Part shown: positions 1 to 5,225 of the stretch, one piece after another
How the letters are laid out: each line of letters begins with the position of its first letter
How positions within the stretch are numbered: position 1 is the stretch's first letter
NCBI GenBank assembly: GCA_023426125.1
Contig: JAFABI010000107.1
Coordinates: 1-6,360, forward strand
Length of the DNA: 6,360 bases
From: Bacillota bacterium
Lineage (GTDB): Bacteria; Bacillota; Clostridia; Acetivibrionales; DTU013
Direction: 5' to 3'
Made by a program: the position numbers and the translations under genes
Notes under the pieces: generated by a model
Database searches by the model: none
What the model saw: only the letters and a program-made list of their open reading frames with translations
What the model was told of the DNA's origin: nothing

Positions 1-1
1 A

Positions 2-127
2 TGGAACGGAACTCTTTCCGGTTCGCTCTATGTAAGACCCGACGGCAGGATCGGTAAACTGAACCCGGACGACCGAGCGGATTGCGAAAGCATCGTTTAC
101 TGCTGGTATCCGGTGAAATATGAATAA
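2..127 (+). CDS. C-terminal fragment of an unidentified protein
   Basis: An open frame enters from the left edge and ends at TAA 125-127, giving 41 residues that start WNGTLSGSLYV and end CWYPVKYE. The frame is uninterrupted and is followed at once by the Shine-Dalgarno site of the next gene, 13 nt before its start. This spacing suggests a shared transcript. The glycine- and tyrosine-containing stretch with alternating hydrophobics looks like beta strands at the end of a small domain. I do not recognise the family, and too little remains to assign a function. The ATG at position 1 is in another frame that stops after 18 codons and is not a gene start. Confidence 0.5.
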   Translation, partial: WNGTLSGSLYVRPDGRIGKLNPDDRADCESIVYCWYPVKYE

Positions 128-140
128 AGGAGAAATAAAA

Positions 141-641
141 ATGTCAGATCAAAACAACAAATCTATGGAAACAGAGCAGGTCCTTCCAAAAATTGAGGAT
201 GAAATCCTCGAGCTTCTCGAAAGCGATTTAAAAGAACGTTCACTGGGATTCGCCGCCTATTTAAGAGAAAGTCAATTGACACCACGGCCGTGGTTCGGGC
301 CAGGTTTTTGGAGAGTTCCATATGAACAACATTATTTATGCGGCATCCATTTGGATAAGAATAGATGGCGCTTTTGGTTCTGGTCAGGCGATTACAACAA
401 TGAGCTTGACGAGAAGTTTATAGAAGCTGCCCTTGACCATGTGCGGTCATGCATAAATTGTACAACCGATTGCCAATTCGGAAAAGACACGACAATTTTT
501 GGTAGGGAATTTATAAATGCATGCATTCAATTCCCTATTCAGTTTGAAAACCCCGATGACCGTACACTGGAATATATAAAAGAATTATTGGAGTATTGGA
601 AAACGCCAGCGCCGAACAGTTATTCATGGTTTCCTTGCTAA
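141..641 (+). CDS. Trp/Cys-rich protein of unknown function, 166 residues
   Basis: I do not recognise the family with confidence. The start is placed at ATG 141 because AAGGAG at 127-132 lies 8 nt upstream. An in-frame ATG at 120 lacks a comparable site and overlaps the preceding gene. The protein has an acidic helical N-terminus (residues 15-45), then an aromatic core with W51, W57 and the run RWRFWFW at 75-81. A cysteine cluster follows, C104-x2-C107-x3-C111, with C67, C128 and a C-terminal C166. The spacing would suit a metal or redox site, but that is inference. A final amphipathic helix lies around 140-154. No signal peptide or membrane segment is visible, so it is probably cytosolic. 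It may be co-transcribed with the fragment upstream. Its 3' end overlaps the convergent methyltransferase gene by 18 bp. Confidence 0.8.
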   Translation: MSDQNNKSMETEQVLPKIEDEILELLESDLKERSLGFAAYLRESQLTPRPWFGPGFWRVPYEQHYLCGIHLDKNRWRFWFWSGDYNNELDEKFIEAALDHVRSCINCTTDCQFGKDTTIFGREFINACIQFPIQFENPDDRTLEYIKELLEYWKTPAPNSYSWFPC

Positions 642-1391
642 ATATAAATCTATCGTATCTTTTATATCAATTTTACCGCCGAAATTATTTATTGCATTTG
701 ACAATTCACTTTCAATTAAAATGCGAGTCTCCTCTTGCCTTGCTCTGTGGTCAGAGTAGGTATTAAGAAGTGACATATATTGAGGAGCGTTAAAGAATCT
801 TGTTTGGTGATATAATTTATACTCAACATCAACAAACCCGTATTTCCTTATTATTTCTGCGATTTCCAAGCATTTTTCTTCGCTGAATTTGTGAACTGTA
901 GAATTATAGGTTGACCTGTATTTATTGTAGACTTCTTGCATTGCAAAATCAAGTTCATTTTCGGTTCGTGAGGGGTGATTCCAAAACAAGGCCATAACGC
1001 CACCGCCTTTCAAAAAGTTAAAGACTTTACTATAACCGACTTCTTGAGGAATCCAATGGAAAGCTGTCGCAGAGTAAATTAAATCATAATTATCGTTCTT
1101 AAGATTAACATTTTCAAAATCGCTATGTATGACATCAAAATTGTGAAATCCGGAAAATTTTTCTTTTGTAAACTTAGCCATATCTTCGCCGAGCTCAACT
1201 GCTGTAAGTTTACACCCCGTGCTTAAAAAAGGCAGTGTAGCCTGCCCTGTTCCGATACCTATTTCAAGAGCATTTTTTTTGCTATCCAAGTTCGAAAATT
1301 GTATAATATCTTCATATAATTCTTTAACATAGGTTGGGCGCATTCTATCATAATTTAATACATCTTCATTAAATGTAAAACGTAAATCCAT
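624..1391 (-). CDS. class I SAM-dependent methyltransferase
   Basis: This is a 255-residue Rossmann-fold methyltransferase of the UbiE/trans-aconitate-methyltransferase-like type; the substrate cannot be told from sequence. Visible parts are an N-terminal YDRMRPTY segment (14-21, a pattern common at the front of this group), motif I ALEIGIGTG (41-49) that binds S-adenosylmethionine, the acidic E66 at the end of strand 2, an SDFE segment (90-93) around the adenine site, motif IV YDLIYSATAFHWI (102-114), and a FLKGGGVMALFW strand (127-138). The C-terminal DLYLARKP ending is complete. The start is taken as ATG 1391 with AGGA about 10 nt upstream. An in-frame TTG at 1400 sits too close to that site. 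The gene is more AT-rich than the recombinase region to its right. It is a single gene facing the 166-residue gene, with no terminator between them. Confidence 0.9.
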   Translation of the reverse strand: MDLRFTFNEDVLNYDRMRPTYVKELYEDIIQFSNLDSKKNALEIGIGTGQATLPFLSTGCKLTAVELGEDMAKFTKEKFSGFHNFDVIHSDFENVNLKNDNYDLIYSATAFHWIPQEVGYSKVFNFLKGGGVMALFWNHPSRTENELDFAMQEVYNKYRSTYNSTVHKFSEEKCLEIAEIIRKYGFVDVEYKLYHQTRFFNAPQYMSLLNTYSDHRARQEETRILIESELSNAINNFGGKIDIKDTIDLYLARKP

Positions 1392-1659
1392 TTTAATCAA
1401 TTCCTAATATATATAATCCGCAGTTCAAAAGCAGTTCGACAAATTCCTGTTTATCTGTGAACTATACTAAGTATATTTATGTTCATAATGCTCATTTTTA
1501 TATTACAACACAATACCATATTGTAGGAAAATAATCAATTTCTCAACTCTTTCAACCCTTATTTATTACGATTATACAGCATTTACCGCTGCCAAACTAT
1601 GTACTGCCGTTTTTGACGCTTACTTTGAATCCAGCATATTACGTTTTCCCAAATTAAAG
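1392..1659. other. AT-rich intergenic gap with small palindromes
   Basis: No convincing gene lies in these 268 bases. The minus-strand side must hold the methyltransferase promoter, but no clean -35/-10 pair with 16-18 bp spacing stands out. Two small palindromes are visible: TATACT-A-AGTATA at 1463-1475, loosely flanked by TGAAC (1458-1462) and GTTCA (1481-1485), and ACAATA-CCA-TATTGT at 1510-1524. Either could be a protein-binding site. Because the recombinase gene ends just to the right, this gap is a natural candidate for one end of the mobile element, but no attachment core or matching repeat was found. Confidence 0.4.
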
Positions 1660-1698
1660 AAAGGCATAGTTTCTCCCAGGCGGAGAAGCTATGCCTTT
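1660..1698 (-). terminator. intrinsic terminator of the recombinase operon
   Basis: A 17-bp stem (1660-1676 with 1682-1698, one G-T wobble) encloses the 5-nt loop CAGGC. The stem begins at the recombinase stop codon (TAA on the minus strand, 1698-1700). Read in the minus direction the stem is followed by a T-rich stretch, TTTCTTTAATTT once the last stem bases are included, as expected for a Rho-independent terminator. In the plus direction only TTTT follows, so it may act weakly both ways. Confidence 0.85.
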
Positions 1699-3155
1699 TA
1701 TGGTGCAGTGTTTAATGATAAATCCGAACCCTCAATGTCCTTGATGGAAACTGTTTTCGTGCCATCCTTGTAATTCCACACCAATACGATTTTATCGTCA
1801 TACAGATATATCGCATTCACAAAGCTGTCAATCAACCGTTGGCGCTCCGCTTTATCCGAAATATCGGTGGTGCGGAATTTGTGCAGCCAGAATAATATCT
1901 GCTCTTTTGTGAGAACTGGATGCTGTAATTCTTCTTGTAGAATACTGACCTCCAACTGATTCTTGCGTTCCTCCAATTCATCCAGCCGTTTTTTGGTGGA
2001 CTCATTAAAGATCCCGGCCTGTATCGCATTGAGCATATTTTCAATACCTTTCTGTGTTTCAAAAAGCTGTTTTTTCAGCATGGGGATGACATCGCTTTCC
2101 TTGCCTTGCAGAGCAAATACAGTGTCAGCAATTTTATTGATAACGGCATCATCCATAACCACACGCATGGTCTGCTGGATGACCAGATTTTCAATCCAAT
2201 CCTTTTTTACCGCCTTTTTGTCGCACAGCTTCTTTTTCTTGGTGTTATGGCAGCGGTAATAGCGATGGACATTTCCTGTATGGCTGGTTCCGCTTTCGCC
2301 CACCATATAACGCCCGCACTTGCCGCAGTGAAGCTTTGTGGTCAGTATGTAATAATCCTCTGCCTTGTGCCGGGCAGGGGCTTTCTTGTTTTTATGCATT
2401 CGCTCCTGTACCCTGTTGAACAATTCCTTTGGGATAAGGGAAGGTATACCGTCCGGCACAACCACATCCCGATAGCTGTATTCTCCGATATACCGACGGT
2501 TTTTCAGCATGTGCGCCATAATGTTCAGCGTAATTTTCGTTTCTCGAACCGTACGGATTCCCTGTTCGTTGAGCAGATTCACAAGCTGCTGCATGGTTGC
2601 TCCCTCACTGTAAGCCGTGAACACCTCCAGCACCACAGGAGCCGTAACCGGGTCAATTTGAAACTGCTGTTCTTTGTCTACCACATACCCAATCGGGAGC
2701 GCGCCGCCGTTGTAACGGCATTTAAGGGCATTATCCGTTAGCCCCCTGATAACCTTCTCCGAAAGCTCGGCGGAGTAGTATTCTGCCATCCCCTCCAGCA
2801 TGGATTCCAGCAAAATACCCTCCGACCCTTTGGAGATGTTCTCTGTGGCAGACACCACTGTTACACCGTTTTTGCGGAGCACAGCTTTGTAGTGTGCCGA
2901 GTCGTATCGATTTCGGGCAAACCGGTCTAGTTTCCAGACAATGATGGTTTCAAACATGCTCTTGCCACTGTCCTTAATCATTTGCTGAAACTGCGGGCGG
3001 TTATCCGTTTTGGCAGACAGCGCGCGGTCAATATAGCTGTTCAAGATGTTGATGCCCTTGCTTTCAGCAAAAGCCATGCATTCCCGCAACTGCCCGTCAA
3101 TGCTTTCTTCCCGCTGATTATCTGAGGAATATCGGGCATAAATTACACCGTTCAT
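1698..3155 (-). CDS. large serine recombinase (site-specific integrase/transposase)
   Basis: This 485-residue enzyme is of the large serine recombinase class that inserts and excises mobile elements through a covalent serine-DNA intermediate. The N-terminal resolvase domain (about 3-145) has the catalytic YARYSSDNQ segment with R8 and nucleophile S10. The LDRFAR motif (76-81) supplies D77, R78 and R81. A 'recombinase' DNA-binding domain follows (about 150-250, with GALPIGYVVD at 151-160). Next is a zinc ribbon with C277-x2-C280 and C302/C311, then a charged coiled coil (about 360-410). The C-terminus is complete and the length suits the Tn4451 TnpX/clostridial integrase group, though somewhat short. 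Every expected active-site residue I checked is present, so it is probably functional. The start ATG overlaps the stop of the upstream XRE gene (ATGA), implying translational coupling. It could act as an integrase of an ICE or as a TnpX-like transposase. Confidence 0.95.
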   Translation of the reverse strand: MNGVIYARYSSDNQREESIDGQLRECMAFAESKGINILNSYIDRALSAKTDNRPQFQQMIKDSGKSMFETIIVWKLDRFARNRYDSAHYKAVLRKNGVTVVSATENISKGSEGILLESMLEGMAEYYSAELSEKVIRGLTDNALKCRYNGGALPIGYVVDKEQQFQIDPVTAPVVLEVFTAYSEGATMQQLVNLLNEQGIRTVRETKITLNIMAHMLKNRRYIGEYSYRDVVVPDGIPSLIPKELFNRVQERMHKNKKAPARHKAEDYYILTTKLHCGKCGRYMVGESGTSHTGNVHRYYRCHNTKKKKLCDKKAVKKDWIENLVIQQTMRVVMDDAVINKIADTVFALQGKESDVIPMLKKQLFETQKGIENMLNAIQAGIFNESTKKRLDELEERKNQLEVSILQEELQHPVLTKEQILFWLHKFRTTDISDKAERQRLIDSFVNAIYLYDDKIVLVWNYKDGTKTVSIKDIEGSDLSLNTAP

Positions 3156-3514
3156 GCATTGTCACCGCCTTCCGATACCATCTCCATCAGCGCTTGCTTG
3201 AGCTTGTCGTTCATGGGGGATTTGGGGTCAAAGCACATTTCAACAAACTGCCGAAGCTGTTGGTTTTCTTCAGAGAATTTCGGTTTATAGTCATATAGCC
3301 TGCCCTCTGGCTTGCCCGTTCTGCCGAAAATATAATCCAGAGATACGTCAAAATAATCCGCATACCAGACGAGCAACGGCAACGGTGGAGTCGACTGATC
3401 ATTTTCATATCGGTTAATACTGGATTGGGTAGCGCCAGCCAGCACTGCAAGCTTGGCCTGAGACAAGTTTACGCTTTCTCGCAGTAACTTTATTCTTTCC
3501 GCAACCTCTTTCAT
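3152..3514 (-). CDS. XRE-family helix-turn-helix regulator upstream of the recombinase
   Basis: This 120-residue Cro/cI-type DNA-binding protein is the first gene of the recombinase operon. The helix-turn-helix domain covers about residues 7-61. LSQAKLAVLAGATQSSINRYE (18-38) holds helices 2 and 3, and DYFDVSLDYIFGR (53-65) is the typical end of the domain. The acidic C-terminal tail (about 78-120) is probably helical and may mediate dimerisation. The start at ATG 3514 is preferred because GAGGG ends 6 nt before it; the in-frame ATG at 3520 abuts that site directly. The stop overlaps the recombinase start by 4 bp. The order suggests it represses its own promoter, and so the recombinase, until the element is induced. 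That is inference supported by repeats in the promoter. Confidence 0.9.
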   Translation of the reverse strand: MKEVAERIKLLRESVNLSQAKLAVLAGATQSSINRYENDQSTPPLPLLVWYADYFDVSLDYIFGRTGKPEGRLYDYKPKFSEENQQLRQFVEMCFDPKSPMNDKLKQALMEMVSEGGDNA

Positions 3515-3541
3515 GTGCATCCCTCGCTTTCTGATGTACTT

Positions 3542-3570
3542 ATATTAACCCATAAAAATAACATAGTCAA
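3542..3570 (-). promoter_or_regulatory. sigma-A type promoter of the XRE-recombinase operon
   Basis: On the minus strand, -35 TTGACT (3565-3570) is separated by exactly 17 bp from -10 TAATAT (3542-3547). Both boxes are close to consensus and lie about 30 bp before the XRE start codon, leaving a short leader. This is the clearest promoter for the operon. Confidence 0.8.
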
Positions 3571-3575
3571 CCCAT
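3547..3575. promoter_or_regulatory. pair of direct repeats, likely XRE operator
   Basis: The word AACCCAT occurs at 3547-3553 and 3569-3575, a period of 22 bp, or about two helical turns. One copy abuts the -10 box and the other overlaps the -35 box of the recombinase-operon promoter. Two same-face sites covering both promoter boxes are what an autorepressor would need. Binding by the adjacent XRE protein is inference. Confidence 0.5.
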
Positions 3576-3613
3576 TATAAGATTCGATATAGATTCTTAT
3601 ACCGATTCAGATT
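3576..3613. repeat. inverted repeat with phased GATTC repeats
   Basis: The intergenic region between the divergent gene pairs contains TATAAGA (3576-3582) and its inverse TCTTATA (3595-3601). GATTC occurs at 3581, 3592 and 3604, 11-12 bp apart, with a further GATT at 3610. Near-helical spacing points to protein binding on one DNA face, either regulatory or for recombination. The rest of 3614-3727 shows no clear plus-strand promoter; the nearest TATAAG (3576-3581) has no matching -35 box. Confidence 0.4.
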
Positions 3614-3727
3614 GCTTTTGGTGGCCTTTACCGGAAACCACACTTTAAAGCGTTAAAACTTTGTCCGGGATTCCGTCTGGACGCGCACTTAGTTTTTGGC
3701 TACCATAGAAAGCAGGAGGTGGCGAAG

Positions 3728-4006
3728 ATGCAGAGTGTTATCAAGCAAATTTATAGTGGTGAATTGTGTCCGACAGAGCGTTCCAAGGTTTGCATTGCAG
3801 AGTTTTATACTGCAAGGAATGCAGCGTTACAGACTCATAATGCCTTTGAAGAAAAGTTATCCCAGTCTATGAAAGAAGAACTTGATGAGTATCTTTCCAA
3901 GGAGTTGGATGTAACTGCTTATCATATGGAGCAGGCATTTACTAACGGATTCAGATTGGGCGCACAGTTGATGCTGGAGGTTTTGGAGGTGGGAAAAGAT
4001 GATTGA
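3728..4006 (+). CDS. DUF6809-like small protein
   Basis: This is a 92-residue, largely helical cytosolic protein. The start ATG 3728 is chosen over an in-frame GTG at 3719 because AGGAGG (3714-3719) lies 8 nt upstream of the ATG and overlaps the GTG. The N-terminus MQSVIKQIYSGELCPTE and the C-terminal NGFRLGAQLMLEVLE match my memory of the DUF6809 family, small proteins common in clostridial mobile elements. Their biochemical role is unknown to me. A middle acidic helix (about 40-60) separates these parts. The gene runs divergently from the XRE-recombinase operon and overlaps the next gene by 8 bp, so the two are almost certainly co-transcribed. The family call rests on pattern memory and not on a search. 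Confidence 0.85.
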   Translation: MQSVIKQIYSGELCPTERSKVCIAEFYTARNAALQTHNAFEEKLSQSMKEELDEYLSKELDVTAYHMEQAFTNGFRLGAQLMLEVLEVGKDD

Positions 4007-4343
4007 ACTGGATTACATAGAAATAGACGGTCTACTGTATCCCAACATTGCTTTGGACGATGAGGAGTTTTATAGTGACCTTGGCAAATATGGCAATCTA
4101 CGGCTTAAGTATCTGCACGAACAAAAGCCGGAAATGTATCGGGAACTGCTATTTTCGGGCAAGCTGGCACGACACTGTTCGGATATGGAGCAGTCTGCTT
4201 TTGACATGGCAGAGCGGATTCGAGGACAGTATTTGGAGCAAAATCCCCCGCCCTTTGAGGATACACTCCCAAGGATACAGGCGTTTACACTGGCGCAGGA
4301 TATTGCGGATGAATGTGCACTGCACGATTTGATATATGTCTAA
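3999..4343 (+). CDS. tnpV: TnpV-like transposon-encoded protein
   Basis: This 114-residue protein has the TnpV pattern: an N-terminal GLLYPNIALDDEE segment (11-23), the core LGKYGNLRLKYLHEQKPEMYRELLFSGKLARH (28-59), and a C-terminal helix ending in DLIYV. TnpV was named from the Tn4451/Tn4453 family of clostridial mobilisable transposons, where it travels with a large serine recombinase. Its function is not established. The start ATG 3999 is preceded by a GGAGG-GGG purine-rich stretch at about 3985-3993 and lies inside the last codons of the upstream gene. The stop codon is the first part of a strong hairpin. Presence beside a large serine recombinase supports a Tn4451-like relationship. Confidence 0.85.
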   Translation: MIELDYIEIDGLLYPNIALDDEEFYSDLGKYGNLRLKYLHEQKPEMYRELLFSGKLARHCSDMEQSAFDMAERIRGQYLEQNPPPFEDTLPRIQAFTLAQDIADECALHDLIYV

Positions 4344-4394
4344 CAGCAAGGTCTCACCACTGGGGCTATCATCAGTGGTGAGACCTTGCTGTTA
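4341..4394 (+). terminator. perfect 22-bp hairpin at the tnpV stop codon
   Basis: Positions 4341-4362 pair perfectly with 4373-4394, with a loop of about 10 nt. The stem begins with the TAA stop of the tnpV-like gene. The position suggests transcription termination, but the trailing sequence (TTATCTTGACAG) has only a weak T-tract. It may instead protect the mRNA 3' end or serve as a DNA site. Confidence 0.65.
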
Positions 4395-4396
4395 TC

Positions 4397-4425
4397 TTGA
4401 CAGTGTACATTTCCACAGATATATG
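4397..4425 (+). promoter_or_regulatory. promoter of the coiled-coil/HTH gene
   Basis: A consensus -35 TTGACA (4397-4402) is followed after 17 bp by TATATG (4420-4425). Transcription would start near 4432, about 45 nt before the ATG at 4476. A second, weaker option is TTGACG (4436-4441) with TACATA (4459-4464), also 17 bp apart. Confidence 0.65.
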
Positions 4426-4436
4426 TTATCTTAAAT

Positions 4437-4458
4437 TGACGATAATTAAATATCGTCA
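4437..4458. promoter_or_regulatory. palindromic operator candidate
   Basis: TGACGATA (4437-4444) and TATCGTCA (4451-4458) form a perfect 8-bp inverted repeat with a 6-bp AT spacer. The two half-site centres are 14 bp apart. It lies just downstream of the main promoter and over the -35 and spacer of the weaker one, where a dimeric repressor would act. The protein encoded next, which has a helix-turn-helix, is one candidate ligand. Confidence 0.55.
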
Positions 4459-4475
4459 TACATAGGGAGATTGCC

Positions 4476-4868
4476 ATGAAGAAAACAGTAGAACAGCTTC
4501 AAGCTGCACTTGACCGAGAAATGGAATATACCGAGAAACTCAACAAGAAAATCAACCTCATGAGAGAGCAATTAAAAGAGCGCATCACTATACAGGAGCA
4601 TGAAAAAGCGCTTGCTTGCCTCCAACGGAAACACGAACAGGAATTAGCGGAAATTAATAATCGTCAATTAAAGGAACATAACGAGCGTGGTGCCGGTCGC
4701 AAGAAAAAAGCGACGAATCAAGTGATTTTGCGGGTTTTGGAGCTGCGGCAGGAGGGTTTATCTCAGAAAATAATCTCAGAAGCCATTTTTGAGGAGCTTA
4801 GAATCGTCATTAGTCGTACGACTGTTGGAGAAATTGTACGTGGTGAACACGGAAATGGCTCCGAGTAG
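4476..4868 (+). CDS. coiled-coil protein with C-terminal helix-turn-helix
   Basis: This 130-residue protein starts at ATG 4476, 5-6 nt after AGGGAG. Residues 1-70 are highly charged with heptad-like leucines and look like a continuous coiled coil (for example LQAALDREMEYTEKLNKKI). A basic hinge RGAGRKKKA (71-79) leads into a helix-turn-helix at about 82-124, with LRQEGLSQKIISEAI then SRTTVGEIVRGEH. This domain resembles the Hin/resolvase C-terminal HTH, where the GRKKK arm would contact the minor groove. It probably binds DNA as a dimer or higher oligomer. A role in regulation or in processing the adjacent hairpin-rich region is possible; neither is shown. No catalytic domain is present. The gene is single, with its own promoter and palindrome, and ends 11 nt before the first hairpin. 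Confidence 0.8.
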   Translation: MKKTVEQLQAALDREMEYTEKLNKKINLMREQLKERITIQEHEKALACLQRKHEQELAEINNRQLKEHNERGAGRKKKATNQVILRVLELRQEGLSQKIISEAIFEELRIVISRTTVGEIVRGEHGNGSE

Positions 4869-5106
4869 ACATCGAGGGTACTTCGCTTTTTCCTTGCGCC
4901 AAAGGCAGCAAGGAGAACTGAACGAAGCGAAGTGCAGGAATAGGGGAATGTCCCATTCGCCGGAAAACGGCTTGCAGGCAAAGCCTGCAACGACATTTCT
5001 GCAAAGATTCGGACATTACTTTTAATGTCACCCATTTGGTGTTCTACGCCCCATGAGAAGAACCCAAATGGGTTATATCCGCAATGTAAACAGTTTGCGT
5101 CACAGC
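4869..5106. other. hairpin-rich noncoding region, possible transfer origin or structured RNA
   Basis: No gene is supported here. Four hairpins follow one another: 4880-4933 (9-bp outer stem ACTTCGCTT/AAGCGAAGT, then an inner TCCTTGC/GCAAGGA stem and a GCC-AAA-GGC tip); 4972-4990 (TTGCAGGC-AAA-GCCTGCAA); 5012-5029 (GACATTA/TAATGTC); and 5030-5073 (ACCCATTTGG, one-base bulge, GTTCT and complements). A small GCCG/CGGC stem lies at about 4960-4972. Such arrays occur at transfer origins, single-strand replication origins and recombinase sites. A structured RNA is also possible. No relaxase gene is in view to support transfer directly. Confidence 0.5.
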
Positions 5107-5113
5107 TTGACGC
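5097..5113. promoter_or_regulatory. inverted repeat over the -35 box
   Basis: GCGTCA (5097-5102) and TGACGC (5108-5113) form a 6-bp inverted repeat with a 5-bp spacer. The right half overlaps the -35 box TTGACG of the next promoter. It is a small operator candidate for a repressor that blocks polymerase. A second palindrome, AGCGCT (5125-5130), sits between the boxes. Confidence 0.4.
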
Positions 5114-5146
5114 TTAACTTGATGAGCGCTATAATTCCTATATAAT
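5107..5146 (+). promoter_or_regulatory. two overlapping promoters for the 55-residue gene
   Basis: TTGACG (5107-5112), 17 bp, TATAAT (5130-5135) is a near-perfect sigma-A promoter. A second pair, TTGATG (5119-5124), 16 bp, TATAAT (5141-5146), overlaps it 11-12 bp downstream. Transcripts would begin near 5142 and 5153 and carry a leader of about 70-85 nt. Promoters this good ahead of a tiny gene suggest high or tightly controlled expression. Confidence 0.8.
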
Positions 5147-5148
5147 AC

Positions 5149-5208
5149 AGGCTTCAAATGTCCCAAACCGATTGAAGCTAAGTATTAGGAAGCTGTGGAC
5201 ATTTGCCT
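5149..5208 (+). promoter_or_regulatory. leader with two mutually exclusive hairpins
   Basis: One fold pairs AGGC (5149-5152) plus AAATGTCC (5156-5163) with GGACATTT plus GCCT (5197-5208), 12 bp with a 3-nt bulge. The competing fold pairs GCTTCAA (5151-5157) with TTGAAGC (5172-5178). The two share bases 5151-5157, so only one can form. Inside lies CTAA-GTA-TTAG (5178-5188). Neither fold covers the ribosome-binding site at 5215-5221. It may be a regulatory leader, or simply a DNA site with symmetry. Confidence 0.4.
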
Positions 5209-5225
5209 AAATCCAAGGAGGGCAA

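Larger units (their letters stand above)
4947..5203. repeat. six copies of AATGTC/GACATT
   Basis: The hexamer AATGTC occurs at 4947, 5024 and 5157, and its complement GACATT at 4992, 5012 and 5198. Longer versions are AATGTCCC (4947 and 5157) and GGACATT (5011 and 5197). Several copies pair with one another in hairpins (5012-5029; 5156-5163 with 5197-5204). Six occurrences in about 260 bp is far above the chance expectation of well under one. Confidence 0.7.

Noticed and set aside
2106..2741. Plus-strand open frame of 211 codons inside the recombinase gene.
   Set aside because: It is antisense to a well-supported recombinase with intact motifs, has no Shine-Dalgarno site, and its translation resembles no protein I know. 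The other long frames within 1832-2259 are rejected for the same reason.
4763..5035. Open frames on both strands that cross the end of the 130-residue gene and the hairpin region.
   Set aside because: They overlap a supported gene, lack ribosome-binding sites and span the hairpins, whose symmetry creates open frames on both strands.
4880..5073. CRISPR array.
   Set aside because: The repeats are short inverted pairs with no regular direct repeat of 24-37 bp and no spacers; no cas gene is present.
1613..5116. The 10-bp word TTGACGCTTA occurs at 1613 and 5107 and could mark element ends as a direct repeat.
   Set aside because: Several chance 10-bp matches are expected in 6 kb, the right copy is a promoter -35 region, and the flanking bases do not match beyond a few positions.
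5149..5208. Known riboswitch or T-box leader.
   Set aside because: No T-box sequence or recognisable conserved riboswitch core was seen, and the downstream gene is not metabolic.
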